This document shows positions 34,738 to 45,380 of a DNA stretch of 64,000 nucleotides, in pieces. This DNA is from Melieria omissa (taxonomy: Eukaryota > Arthropoda > Insecta > Diptera > Ulidiidae). The stretch lies in NCBI GenBank assembly GCA_963971225.1, contig OZ020267.1:29582298-29646297 (forward strand), given 5' to 3'. A model generated the notes under the pieces. That model saw nothing but the letters and a program-made list of their open reading frames with translations. It had not been told where the DNA came from and made no database searches. The first letter of the stretch is position 1. Every line of letters starts with the position of its first letter. Made by a program: the position numbers and the translations under genes.

Positions 34738-35625
34738 GCTCAGTGAAACTCTTTTTCTCCGTCTTTGGTGTTTGACTAGGAACCCCCAGTGAATCGATGT
34801 AGCCTTGTCTTCTTTTATTCGAAACTCTTCGTCTGCCTTGGATCTTCCAACAGAAACTACGTGGCCTCTTCTTGTTGTATTGGAAACTCTTCGTCTGTCT
34901 TGGATCTTTGATCAGGAACCCTTAGAGGATCGATGTAGCCTCGTCTTCTTTTATTGGAAACTCTTCGTTTGCTTTGGATCTTCCAACAGAAACTACGTGG
35001 CCTCTTCTTGTTGTATTGGAAACTCTTCGTCTGTCTTGGATCTTTGATCAGGAACCCTTAGAGGATCGATGTAGCCTCGTCTTCTTTTATTGGAAACTCT
35101 TCGTTTGCCTTGGATCTTCCAACAGAAACTACGTGGCCTCTTCTTGTTGTATTGGAAACTCTTCGTCTGTCTTGGATCTTTGATCAGAAACTTCTAGAAC
35201 ATCAATGTAGCCTTGTCTTGTTGTATTGGAAATTTTTTGTCATTCTCTGATGCTTGATCAGGAAGTCTTAAAAAATCGATGTAGACTTGTCTTGTTGTAT
35301 TGGAAACTCTTCGTCTGTCTTGGATCTTTGATCAGACTTGTCTTGTTGTGTTGGAAATTGTTTGTGCTTCTGTGATGTTTGATCAAGAACCCTTAGAGAA
35401 TCAATGTAGCCCTATCTTCTTGTGTTGGAAACTGTCCGTCTGTGTTGGATGTTTGATTACGAAGCCTTGGAGAACCTATGTAGTCTTGTCTCTTGTATTC
35501 AAAACTCTTCATCTGTCTTGGATCTTTTATCAGAAACTTCTAGAGAATCGACGTGGCCTTGTTTTGTTGTATTGGAAATTTTGTGTGCGTCTTTGATGTT
35601 TGATCAGGAACCTCTAGAGAAAACC
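34738..35625. repeat. Minisatellite, 136-bp dimeric unit
   Basis: Units of about 68 bp built on ggaaactcttcgtctgtctt and ggatctttgatcagg alternate in two types to form a 136-bp repeat; cgatgtagcctcgtcttctt starts at 34931 and again at 35067. The central units are almost identical, while those after about 35190 are more diverged. Plus-strand open frames of 69-98 codons through it repeat the same peptide and shift frame between units, so they are not genes. Confidence 0.95.
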
Positions 35626-35974
35626 TTCATCTCAAGTCTCAGATATGTCATAAGTAGATAAGATGTAAGATTTTAAAATGAAAATATTTATGTATCCATC
35701 TTTTTTAATATTTAAACTAGGAGAGTCGATTCATGATTCCCATTTCTTAATTTGTGTACCTGAAATCTCCATGCACAGATTTGAGCACAAAAATTAGGAC
35801 TGAAGGTTGTCAAAAAATCCTTAAAAAAATGATTTGTATATTTTTTACTTGTACTGCAGTTAGTTGTCTTTCCATGCCATTTCACCTTCTTTGTACCTAT
35901 CCTGCGTTTCTTAGGAGATAGGATAGGGATAGGATAGGTTTTTTAGGAGATAAAAGACTCAGCTGAGCACTTTC
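35626..35974. other. Short spacer between minisatellite and RTE insertion
   Basis: AT-rich, with a local repeat around 35909-35950 (ttaggagataggatagggat and ttttttaggagata). No gene is seen. Confidence 0.5.
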
Positions 35975-35988
35975 TTCTTCGGGCACAT

Positions 35989-37040
35989 ACTTACTTACTT
36001 ACTTAACTGGCCATAACAACCCGTTATCGGGTTACGGCCTGCCGCAAAACTTCACTCCAGGCGCCTTCTCCAGTTAGTAACACCAAGAGATACCAGGGCC
36101 TCTTCAACTTGGTCCTTCCACCGGAGACACGGCCTCCCTCTTCGCCGTCGACCTCCAACCATCGCATCGAACACCTTTTTCGCCGGAGCTTCGTCGTCCA
36201 TGCGGCAGACATGACCGAGCCAGTGTAGCCGCTGGATGTTAATTCGCTGCGCTACGTCCATGTCCTTATACAGCTCATACACCTCGTTATTGGTTCGTAT
36301 GCGATAGTCGTCACCAACACGAACAGGGCCGAAGATTCTGCGAAGTACCTTCCTCTCGAACACTCCAAGGGCCGCTATGTCGTTTCGTGTCATTGTCCAT
36401 GCTTCAGCGCCATAGAGGAGCACGGGCAAGATAAGCGTCCTATAGAGTGCAAGTTTTGTCGGTCGAGAGAGGTCTCTACTTCTCAATTGCCTACCGAGAC
36501 CGTAGTAGCACCTGTTGGCAAGAGTTATCCTTCGCTTTATCTCCAGACTGACATCATTGCTGCTCTTGATGTAGGTGCCAAAGTAGACGAATTCCTTGAC
36601 AACTTCAAAAGTATACCTGTCGGCCTCGACGTGAGACCCTAGCCGCTGCGAGTCCCTGCGTGTAGACAGTATATACTTCGTCTTGCCCTCATTTACCACC
36701 AGACCCATTTTGGCAGATTCTCTTTCGATAGCCGCAAAGGCAGCGGTGACATCTCGCTTGTTACGTCCGATGACATCAATGTCATCAGCGTAGGCAAGGA
36801 GCTGGACACTTTGTTGAAAATTGTGCCATTACGATGTGTACCGGCCTTGCCCAGAACACTCTCTATGGTGAAGTTGAAGAGGTCGCAGGACAAAGGATCT
36901 GAAAAGGAAAGGACCTGTCTGAAACCTCGAACGGTATCAAAGGGGTCGGAGAGGTCACATCCAACCTTGACGGAGCTGCGCGTATCGCTCAACGTCGCTC
37001 TGCAAAGTCTAACGAGCTTTGCAGGGATACCAAGTTCAAG
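35989..37040 (-). mobile_element. 5'-truncated RTE-clade LINE with (TAAG/AGTA)n tail
   Basis: The 1052-bp minus-strand insertion ends in a short tetranucleotide tail, visible on the plus strand as acttacttacttactta at about 35989-36005. It is bounded by a 14-bp target duplication. RTE elements typically end in short microsatellite tails rather than poly(A). The 5' end falls inside the reverse transcriptase domain at 37040. Confidence 0.95.
36052..37040 (-). pseudogene. RTE reverse transcriptase, C-terminal two thirds
   Basis: The minus strand encodes the fingers-palm part with GIPAKLVRLCRATLSDTRSS, DTVRGFRQ, DPLSCDLFNFTIESVLGKAG and the active site AYADDIDVIGRN (YADD codons at plus 36781-36792). 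Then follow MGLVVNEGKTKYILS, the DRYTFEVVKEFVYFGTYI segment, LPVLLYGAEAWTM, LGVFERKVLRRIFGP and the C-terminal RLHWLGHVCRMDDEAPAKKV with an arginine-rich end. These are hallmarks of RTE-type RT proteins. A small frameshift separates the early RT part from the YADD frame near 36800. The apurinic endonuclease domain is lost by 5' truncation. Confidence 0.95.
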
Positions 37041-37054
37041 TTCTTCGGGCACAT

Positions 37055-38172
37055 GTTCCTCCTTTATATAGCTTTGATCATCTGAAAGTCCAGCTGTGTT
37101 ACAAGCGTGCATTGCTATAGCTATACAAACATTTAAGAATCCTTGCCCGTCATGAATGGGTTAATAAAACACACACACTCACACAAACGCACATAACCGC
37201 ATAGCTGACAATGTAATTGGAAAGCAATTTGCTGAGCAAAATCGACAAGAGAAATCAAAAATACAAAAGAGAGACACAAAAAAAAACACACACACACACA
37301 TACACGCGTAAAAAAATATCGAATAGAAATTGCAAAATTTGCACTTTAGGCTCATTGCGTTGCCGCGTGCCGTTGCCATCCGTTTGACAATGCAAAATTG
37401 CACCGAAGCCATAATACAATATTTCAACTATGTAATTTTGTGAAATTCAAATTTTGCAAAATTCTCGATAATTTCCCCAAAGAACGAGCATTACATTAGT
37501 ATGAAAGTGCGAGCGTGGAGAGCAGCAGAACCGAGCAGCGGTCGGTTGGCAGGTGTTGGTTTGTGTGTATGTGTGAGTGCAATTGAAAAGTGCGAACTGC
37601 GCCACTCTGCACGCTGCACCACATGTCTCGCCATTGCCAGTGAAGAGTGCCATGGCATGCGGCATGTTGCATGCTGCATGCTGCTTATTGGTTGCAACAA
37701 ATGTGCCCCAAAAGTGCTGGCTTGGCGTTGCGTTTGTGCAATAATTCTCATTGAAGGGCAGAGGTGCGGAATTCTAACTGCTGCTGGTTGCGTTGATATC
37801 TACATATTTGTTGTTGTTGTTACAGTGCTGTCCACCGTCACAGTCACCGTCTCGCAATTGCTTCTTATTGTGTGCGTGTTGCAAAAGAAATGAAAACATG
37901 GCAAATGGCACTAAAGTGGCAGCTAGCAACAACAACAACAACAGAAACATTTGCAATTTGCTGCTAAGCATAACGACAACAAAAACAATGCCAGTGCCAT
38001 CTCAAAGGACACATGACAAGCTAATGCATCCTTGTTGCATTTCAGTTGACACTGCAAAGTATGCATTAGGTTTTGTTATATGGAACCATGGACCAATGTG
38101 ACATCGAAGGTTTTGCAGCAAAAAGCTTGCAAGTACGCTACGTTTGTTGAGTGCGGTATGTGAGTTACTGGT
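37055..38172. other. Spacer with CA and CAA repeats, no gene recognised
   Basis: CA runs are at about 37170-37190 and 37286-37300, TTG at 37809-37821 and CAA at 37928-37943. GC-richer sequence at 37500-37780 has open frames on both strands with Cys/Thr-rich, motif-free products. I do not call a gene. Confidence 0.4.
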
Positions 38173-38485
38173 TGAAGGATACTTTTTGCTGATTGGATGT
38201 GCAGAAGAAACTAGTTAAATGTTCTAGTTTTTTTAATGTAAAATTTGTTAAAATAAATGAATATATTTACTGGTATCTTTTCACTGCGAATGACACTTTT
38301 TGCTGATTGGCCATGCAGAAGAAACTAGTCAAATTTTTGTATATTTTTAATGTAAAGTTTATCAAAATGAATAGATATATTTTTTGGTATCTTTTCATTG
38401 CTTTTTATTATAATTTATTAATGTAAAGTTTATCAAAATGAATAGATATATTATTTGGTATCTTCTCATTGCTTTTTATTACAAT
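38173..38485. repeat. Short tandem duplications (about 110 and 75 bp)
   Basis: actttttgctgattgg followed by gcagaagaaactagt occurs at 38185 and 38295. The following block, taatgtaaagtttatcaaaa and tgaatagatatatt, is repeated at about 38347 and 38419. The sequence is AT-rich and non-coding. Confidence 0.85.
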
Positions 38486-40185
38486 TTATTAAACGTCAAA
38501 TTTCTGACAAAAAGGTTTGTTGTATACCTCTTCTTTTATTTCTCCACGCTCGTCAATGCAACTTCTGGCCTCATTGCTGCCTGAAAAAGCAACTGAATGC
38601 ATCTGAAAAACACATTAAATCGCTGCTGCTCCAAGACTACTTCGAACCAGGTGCGAAAAGTTCATAATTGACACAGCGTATTGAGGTAATGACGCAGAAG
38701 AGTCAACCACAATGCACAGTGGGTCGCACCAACTATGACAGGTGGCACTTTTCGTTCGGAGCTGTGTAAGTAGTGTGGCCGCCTTGCGAAAATGTGCAAC
38801 ATTTCAACTTGTAAAATTAAATTTCAACTGCAAAATATCTCAAAGGACCTCACCGAGAGCCAAGCCGAGTGTTGTCACTTGGAAAACAACGCATTTACAA
38901 AGTGAAATGAAATTGGCTTGAATAAAATTACAGCAAACACACACGCACACATGTGCGTAGCAAATAACTCACAGCATGCATAAATAACTTATGAACACAT
39001 GTGTGTCCTGAAAGCAGACTGGCCGCTGGTCCAAATGCCACAAAGCAACGCACTTTGCGGTTGGCCACAAAGGGGTTGCAAACGCATACGTACGCACACA
39101 TTCACAAATACAAATGTGTAAAAAATATTTTTTATGAAAATAGATGTAATATTTTAGCAGAAATGCGTTTGTGTCTGTCTTCGACTGGACAAGTTTTTCT
39201 GAGTAATTTTATTTTTTCCGTTTCAAAAACCATAAAGTGTTTGATGTTGTGTCTTACTTAAAAGCCATTTTTGGGCAGACGTGAAGTGGAAATGTTTGTG
39301 TGTATTTGTGCAGTTCGCAATTGCCAAATGCTTAGCAAAGTGGCAAAAGCTGAAGGACAAAAAAACAAACTGGAACGCACACTTAAGTGTGGCCAAAAGT
39401 GACAGCCAAAGTGCCAAGTGCGAATGTTTGGCGCTTAGACTGCACACAACACACACACACACACACAAACATATAATCATATTTTACACTGCACACTTAT
39501 AAATGTATGTATTGGTTTCATATATTTGTATGTGTGTGTGAGTGTAGATGAATTATGACTAAAAGGGTCCATGCACCAAATTGCCTCATGCCAAAGTGAT
39601 AAAATTTCACTTGACTTGAACTGAACATAAGTAAAAGGCCAAAAACTTGCATGCAAAGTATAAAAAAAAAATTTCTATTTTTTTATTTACATTTTTAATT
39701 TTTGGTGTTTGCGCGCAAATAAAAACTTTGTCAAGCACTCTTACAACAGTTTCACAATTTCATAGACAATTAATTTGTTGTTGTTGTTGTTGAAATTTGG
39801 TATTTCGCTCTTTTGCACCGCTGCTGTCTGCGACACTTATTTGTCAGCTGTGTGTCATAAAATTTAAGTTGGCAAACTAATTAAATTCTTGTCCGTATGG
39901 GCAGCTTTCCGCTGTCTGTCAAAACAGCTGTAACAAAAACAACAACAACAATACTTCATCAACATTATAAAAAGCCATTAAAAGTCAATGGGCGATTAAT
40001 GTTTGCTCTTCATTACGCGCAAGTAATATGCAGCAATGTCCTAAGTGCGCCAACAGTTGCTGCGGTCTACCACAGTTCGCTGTTCATGTTGTTGGCGTTG
40101 AGGAAAACTTCAAACAATGAACATGTCATAAATAATTGTCCGAAGTGTTCTTCGACAGTTTAATTCTTCAAATCATCTATGATAG
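38486..40185. other. Spacer with CA/TG and TTG tracts, no gene recognised
   Basis: Simple repeats include (AC)n at about 39446-39468, (TG)n near 39530-39541 and TTG at 39777-39791. Overlapping frames at 39223-39502 occur on both strands and are repeat-driven. No gene is evident. Confidence 0.45.
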
Positions 40186-40345
40186 ATGCTTGAAGGATTG
40201 TCGTCCTTGTTTAGAAGAAGAATTGAGTTCTTTAATAAATATGGTAACTGATTGAAGGATATTTCTCCTTGTTTGAAGATAAGAATTTAGTTCTTAAATA
40301 ATTTTTGTAACTGATTGAAGGACTTTCGTCCTTTTTTATAGACTA
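40186..40345. repeat. Tandem repeat, about 65-bp unit, 2.5 copies
   Basis: The units start at about 40190, 40255 and 40315 with tgaaggat/tgaaggac followed by tcgtcctt or tctcctt, then gaatt-agttctt and taactgat. It is non-coding. Confidence 0.85.
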
Positions 40346-40948
40346 GATATGCCTTCCGGTGCAGTGGTTTCTATATATAAATAAGAAGTTAGAAAAGTGG
40401 AATAGTTGATTAGAATAAAGTAGCCATTAATCCTTTTGTGACTACTGCAAAAAAATAGTCAGATCTTATGACCCACGCCAAATATTGATTAAAATTTTAT
40501 GTCTCCCGATAAAGGGATGATTTCAGAATTTGTGAGTATGTATGTAACATTATTTTCAAGTCAGGTTCAGGTCATTTTAGTTTTTAAAATTAAACTCCAT
40601 TCCGAAGGGGTACAGAGAAGTTGCATACATAAATATATATATCCAAAGGCTTTGGTTAAAATTAATAAAGATGCTTTTCTGCGATATTTGTTTCATCTTA
40701 CATACTTCAACATTTAAATTTTTATATAAACTTCAGTACAGAAATCTTCAGCAATGACTCACTGAAAGGAGGTCTGCTGCTGTATTCAGGAAACGTCTCG
40801 TAATTAAAGTGTCAATGTTTTCTCCTCACTGCAACAGCTGCCACAGAATTTCCAACCGTCTGCATCGGGGTTGTGAATCAATTCTGAATCAAGACGGAGA
40901 ATAGTAAATAGTCCTGTCCTTTATAGATTATCAAAGAAATCTAATTTT
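40346..40948. other. AT-rich spacer, nothing recognised
   Basis: No frame longer than 72 codons and no motif is seen. No RNA-like structure was noticed. Confidence 0.5.
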
Positions 40949-41298
40949 GTCGCTGTCGTCGTGCGAACCAATCAGCTGTGCAGCTGACAGAGGTGAAAAT
41001 CGAAAATATAAGCAAACGAAAAATTCTGGAAAAATTTTGTGATTTGTGCTACTTTGAGGTTGAAAAGTTGTAAGAGCTTCAAATTTCAATAAAAAATTGT
41101 GCCAAATAATCAATTTTGTCTTTCCCTTTCGTATGTTTTAGAAAATGGACAAAACGAAACTGCTAATTGAGGAAGTTGCCTCTTCGACCTATCGTGTGTT
41201 TGCCGTGTTTGCAGGAATAATTTTAATTACAGCTGATGCGAATTTCGCACCCATTCTGTTTCACTGTGCGTATTTTCACGACGACTGACGCAGCGACG
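40949..41298 (+). mobile_element. Small TIR element, about 350 bp, with a spliced-looking ORF
   Basis: The left end is gtcgctgtcgtcgtg (40949-40963). The right end is the inverted gtcgctg plus tcgtcgtg with 6 extra bases between (41277-41297). The direct repeat taatttt flanks both ends (40942-40948 and 41299-41305). Such a structure suggests a short DNA-transposon derivative, but the superfamily is unknown to me. The interior holds the small ORF listed separately. Confidence 0.5.
41145..41288 (+). CDS. Unrecognised 47-residue ORF behind a candidate splice acceptor
   Basis: An ATG at 41145 lies four bases after a pyrimidine-rich tract ending in tttttag-type acceptor (tatgttttag, 41132-41141). 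The frame reads MDKTKLLIEEVASSTYRVFA, then a hydrophobic stretch (FAGIILITA), and stops at 41286-41288. The MDxxKLIEEV start is like that of MADF-domain proteins, some of which are encoded by Harbinger-type transposons, but the rest does not follow that domain. It may be a truncated first coding exon of a transposon derivative or a chance frame. Confidence 0.25.
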   Translation: MDKTKLLIEEVASSTYRVFAVFAGIILITADANFAPILFHCAYFHDD

Positions 41299-41895
41299 TA
41301 ATTTTTCGGTGCGTAAAAATCGGCCGACGATTTGGTTCTGTTTATACCATAAGAGTAAAATTGCTTAAGAAAAGCATTCAATCCACCACTCGGGAATATC
41401 ATAAAACTTGAAGTGATTTCAAATTTGAAAAAGCATCCAATCCATTATCTCGGATCATCATAAAACTTGAAGTTCCTTCTGGTCGTAGCGCAGTAACGCT
41501 TATGGCTGACGTCCTGAAAATAAATGCATATATTGAATATTAAATTCGAACTCACACCGAAGAAAGTAATTTATTTAAATCAATTAAATATTTAGTTAAT
41601 ATATATTTTCTATTGTTTTTAATATTTTTAATATTCAAATATTCATCAGCATTCATTGCAATTCATATTTAATGGCAACAAATTTCTAGTTTTGGTCATT
41701 CGTACTCAGTTCATCAAACTTCACTGCTTTCTGTTTCTAGATTTTATGTTTTGTTTTTATTTATTAATAGATATTTTCTTCATAGATGTTCTTGGCTCCC
41801 AGATCAACATGTCGTTTTTTCTAAGAAATTTTTTTAAGTGACTGATGATCTTCAAATTTTTAAGACTAGAAAACTTAAGGACATGGAACAAGGAC
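41299..41895. other. AT-rich spacer with a 59-bp duplication
   Basis: aaaagcattcaatccaccac at 41368 and aaaagcatccaatccattat at 41427 start two ~59-bp copies that both end cataaaacttgaagt. The rest is AT-rich with no gene. Confidence 0.6.
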
Positions 41896-41935
41896 TTTTA
41901 ATTTATTTATTTATTTATTTATTTGTTGAAGTTTA
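41896..41935. repeat. (TTTA)n microsatellite
   Basis: About six perfect ttta/attt units run from 41899 to 41923, and a shorter tttattta follows. It may be the tail of a retroposed sequence, but no element is recognisable beside it. Confidence 0.8.
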
Positions 41936-43339
41936 TTTATTGTTTGAAGTTGTGCGACAAGACGTGTCTACAAGACGATTCTTTCGAGACCAATTAAAGG
42001 TTGTTTAATAAGTAACTAAAACGAACTAAGACGCAAACTAAAGTAAAAACTAAGATTAAAAAACTTAAGATTAAATCAAATGCAAATAATTTCACTTTCA
42101 ACTTTCTCAAACTGAAGTCCAGACTATGTCTGTTTCTTTAAATGAGAATGTTGCCCCACTCACCGCCAACCTGCGCCATGTCCTGACACAGCCTGCGCAA
42201 GGACATTGCCTACATTCGTCTGGCTGCTGTCTGCTGCTTCTGCTGTTGCACTGCATATGCTCAGCAATTCGATTTAGCTATTCAATGTCGTTTTATCCCC
42301 TATAAGGCCATTGCAATTTGCCTCACAAATTTACGGCGACGATGTTATGACGAGCGATGCGGGCGTCGACGCCATGTGGCACAGCGAATTGCGACTGACG
42401 ACTGAATTGGCTCGTTGACACGAGGGTGTGTTATTTTTGTATTTGTGCGCGCCAGTGTCAACTGTCTATGTTTATTTTTCATTTCCGTTTCCGTTCGAAT
42501 GTTGTTGCATCGCACATAAGCCGGGGGGATTTGCAATGCCGACCAAAGTCTCGCTTGAGCGTCGACGCAGTGGCGCTTACCTGGCGGCGAGCTCGATTTG
42601 TGGCGCATACAATTTGCAAGACAATTAAAAATTGCACGCAGCCAGACGCGTTAATGATTATGACCGATAAGAAAGCAAAATTAATGGCTGCCGGGCTGAC
42701 AGCGGATGAGAGGCGAGGCGGGCGTGCAATGGCCGCATGACGGGCGAGTACTAACCCGCATCGAAGCGTCCTATGCAAAGCATCCTTTCGACTGAAAACA
42801 AAATAAATGTTTACACTAAAAATCCTTATTTGCATAATTTGCTTAAGGATATAAACGAGGGCGCAAGACATGTCAGCCGTTGGGACGTTCGACTGCGTTG
42901 GAAGTGGATAAGGCGAAAAAATGAATGGCATGAAGAGCGGCAGAATGGTTTTTCATGGCAAAAGGCTTTGTTTGCAGCGGTCGGTCCGCTTTGTCTTTGC
43001 ACTGAGCCGAAGGATATTCTCAGGGGATAATTTAATGCGCTGCTCTCAAGTCAAATGAATTAAAGACCATTGAACAAAAGTAAAGTGAAAGTGTGTAAAC
43101 TCAATGAGTGAGAGCAATTTTATGAAATTTTAATATAAACTTCGAGTTATGTACTCGGACAGAGGTCAGAATATTGGACAAAGAACACCATGTCATTGAT
43201 TTTTCTATGAAGCATCTACTGAAGAGATCAACTGCATAGATTTAGAAGAGACAACTGTTCTAGGTGAGGCCATTTTTTCAGAAAAGGCTTCACAAAGTTG
43301 GAATGCCTCAGGTTGATTTATCTTTGGTTTTTGTAAGAT
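41936..43339. other. Spacer with a GC-rich patch at 42.2-43.0 kb, no gene assigned
   Basis: 42300-42770 is noticeably GC-rich and has open frames on both strands (42345-42608 minus, 42426-42740 plus, 42479-42931 minus). None shows a known motif and the opposite-strand frames overlap, so coding cannot be argued. This could be regulatory or exonic DNA of a neighbouring gene. Confidence 0.35.
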
Positions 43340-44385
43340 AGTGTCCTGTGTGTGTATCTCCCTGTCTCAGAGAGGAGTTCACTGAACTTTTAAGTCAGTT
43401 CCTTTCTAGTATCTGTAAGCTAGTGATCTTCTTGTCGAAAAGAAAAGTTCAATGAACTTCTCAAGTTGATTTTTCTCAGATGTATATAAACTGGCTGTTT
43501 ACATACCTCAAAGAAGAGTTTACGGCACTGCCGAAGTCAGGCAATCTACCTTTCTCAAAGGAAGCATAGAAAAGCTTCTTTACTCGGTAGTTTTATGGAT
43601 TCTGTCTCCTGTCTCAAGGAAGAGTTGAGAGAACTTCTAAAGTAAGTTCTGAAATCAGTTCTTCTCTGAATTATATAAGCTGGCGATTTTCCCCGTCTCA
43701 AAGAAGAGTTCACCAAACTTCTCAGGTTGGTTTTTCTCAAAGAAAAGTTTACTGCACTTTTGTCAGTCAGGCGATCTCCTATTCTCACAGGAAGGCATAG
43801 TAAACTTCTCAAGTCTCAAAAAAGAGTTGACCGAAATTCTGAAATCAGTTCTTAAATCAGTTCCCTGGTAATCTTTTTGACTAAAAGAAGAGGTCACGGA
43901 AGTTTTGAAATTAATTCTGCTTTGGTTTTTATAAGCTGGCGATCTCCCTTATTCAAAGAAAGGCATAGAAAACTTCTGAAGTCACTATTTTTATGGTTTC
44001 TTTAAGCTGATATTTTCCCTGTCTCAAAGAAGAGTCGACCGAACTTCTGAAGTCAGTTCTTCTCTGGTGATCTTTTTGTGTCAAATAAGAGGTCACGGAA
44101 GTTCTGAAATTTGTTCTGCTTTGGTTTATATAAGCTGGTTCCTTGTTTCAAAGGAGGGATCACTTAACTTCTGAAGTTGATTTTTCTTTACTGTATATGA
44201 ACTGTCTATCTCCATGTATAAAAACATTGTTCACCAAAGTTCTGTGGTCAATTCTTCTCTGGTTTCTTTCAACTGGCGATCTGCCTCTCTCAAATAAGAG
44301 TTCAGAGAAGTTCTCATGTCCGCTCGTTTCTGGTTGCTATAAGCTGGTGATACCTCTGTCTCAAAGTGAAAATATTATGCGATTA
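43340..44385. repeat. Irregular tandem repeat (CTCAAAGAAGAGTT family)
   Basis: A block of ctcaaagaagagttcacc, followed by gaacttctgaagtcagttct, tctctggttt and ataagctggcgatctccct, recurs about a dozen times over 1 kb with unit sizes varying roughly from 65 to 110 bp. Clear instances are at 43506, 43698 and 44022. The diverged units and variable spacing suggest an old minisatellite. Confidence 0.85.
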
Positions 44386-44998
44386 TGATTTCAAAATAAT
44401 TCCTTCAAGTAAATGTTAAGTTTATGGAAAGTTAATTGAATCTAATGGTCAAACTACAGTCTACAGGAAACTACAGTTAAACTTTGTAAAAGGGCTTAAT
44501 TTGTAAAATATTTAAACTAAAAAAGGTTCGGATGATACAAATTTGTAGCATGAATTTCTTAATCTCAGAATATTTGAATATGTAAATAATTTTGTAAATG
44601 AAACTCATCCGAATTCTTTTAGAGAAACTAGGTCCCAATTTTTCTCAATTTGTTGCATGCGATTTTTAAGTCTAAATTTGTTTTCATGAACCTGTGATTT
44701 GTGGTGCAACGCATTAAGAATTGAGGCACGTTTCACATGATAAGTTTTGTAGTGTCCTGCGCCTTAAACTAAAACCATGAGCTAAAAAAGCTGATCGAAT
44801 GTGTGAGCTAAGAAAGCATTTCATTTACTACATTGAAAAGATTTTAGTGCAACTCAAAAAAAATTGATTAGATTTTATCTATTAATTTTGTTTGGTTGTT
44901 TAAATTTTTAAAAATATTTGTAAAACTGATTGTTTGAGTAAATTTTAATAAATAATAATTTTTTATTATAGTTGAAGCCTGAGTGAAATTTGAAATAT
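44386..44998. other. AT-rich spacer, nothing recognised
   Basis: AT-rich DNA before the solo LTR. No open frame over 60 codons and no repeat unit was seen. Confidence 0.5.
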
Positions 44999-45098
44999 TG
45001 TTACGAAAATTATGTCTCTAAGTTCGTTTTGGATTGTGCTTGAAAATAAAACCACTTAATTATTCAGCGCAAAAACGCAGTTAGAAACCAACCATCAC

Positions 45099-45104
45099 TT
45101 TATT
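45099..45104 (-). terminator. Polyadenylation signal of the solo LTR
   Basis: AATAAA on the minus strand lies about 100 bases downstream of the TATA box, where the R region of the LTR should end. Confidence 0.65.
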
Positions 45105-45202
45105 TACAAATCTATACTTGTTACTACTTTACACTACTACTATTGCATGTTTCCCCTTTGCTTGCTCAACACAGACTCGTCTCTCTGCGCTGCACACTGC
45201 TG

Positions 45203-45212
45203 CCTTTTATAC
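45203..45212 (-). promoter_or_regulatory. TATA box of the solo LTR
   Basis: The minus strand reads gtataaaagg, a strong TATA box, followed about 25 bases later by a GC-richer candidate initiation region (cagtgtgcagcgcagag). It would drive the retrotransposon transcript. Confidence 0.75.
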
Positions 45213-45380
45213 TTGTTTGGTTTATCGCGCCGTTGGTTCTTGCACATTCCATTACCATTCGCGAACCATCCCTGCCATATTGGCATTATAGCATGCCGGC
45301 CGTATTTCAAAGTGCATGCCTAAAAGTATGCTCGTAAAAGCATCCATGCATAGCACAGCACAGAGTGACTCATCGTTACA

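Larger units (their letters stand above)
35975..37054. repeat. 14-bp target-site duplication around the RTE insertion
   Basis: ttcttcgggcacat occurs at 35975-35988 and 37041-37054, directly bordering the element on its 3' and 5' sides respectively. The match is perfect and the lower-coordinate copy abuts the tail repeat, so this is the insertion's target duplication. Confidence 0.9.
44999..45380 (-). mobile_element. Solo LTR of an LTR retrotransposon
   Basis: The 382-bp segment starts tgttacga (44999-45006) and ends tcgttaca (45373-45380), i.e. TG...CA ends with a near-perfect 8-bp inverted repeat. The 4-bp direct repeat atat flanks it (44995-44998 and 45381-45384), which fits Ty3/gypsy-type integration. 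On the minus strand it has the expected order U3, TATA box, R, polyadenylation signal, U5. No internal gag/pol sequence or second LTR is nearby, so it is a recombination product of a former full element. Confidence 0.85.

Noticed and set aside
34805..35661. Plus-strand frames with repeated LETLRLSWIFDQEPLE peptides
   Set aside because: They are products of the 136-bp minisatellite. The unit length is not a multiple of three, so no single frame is maintained.
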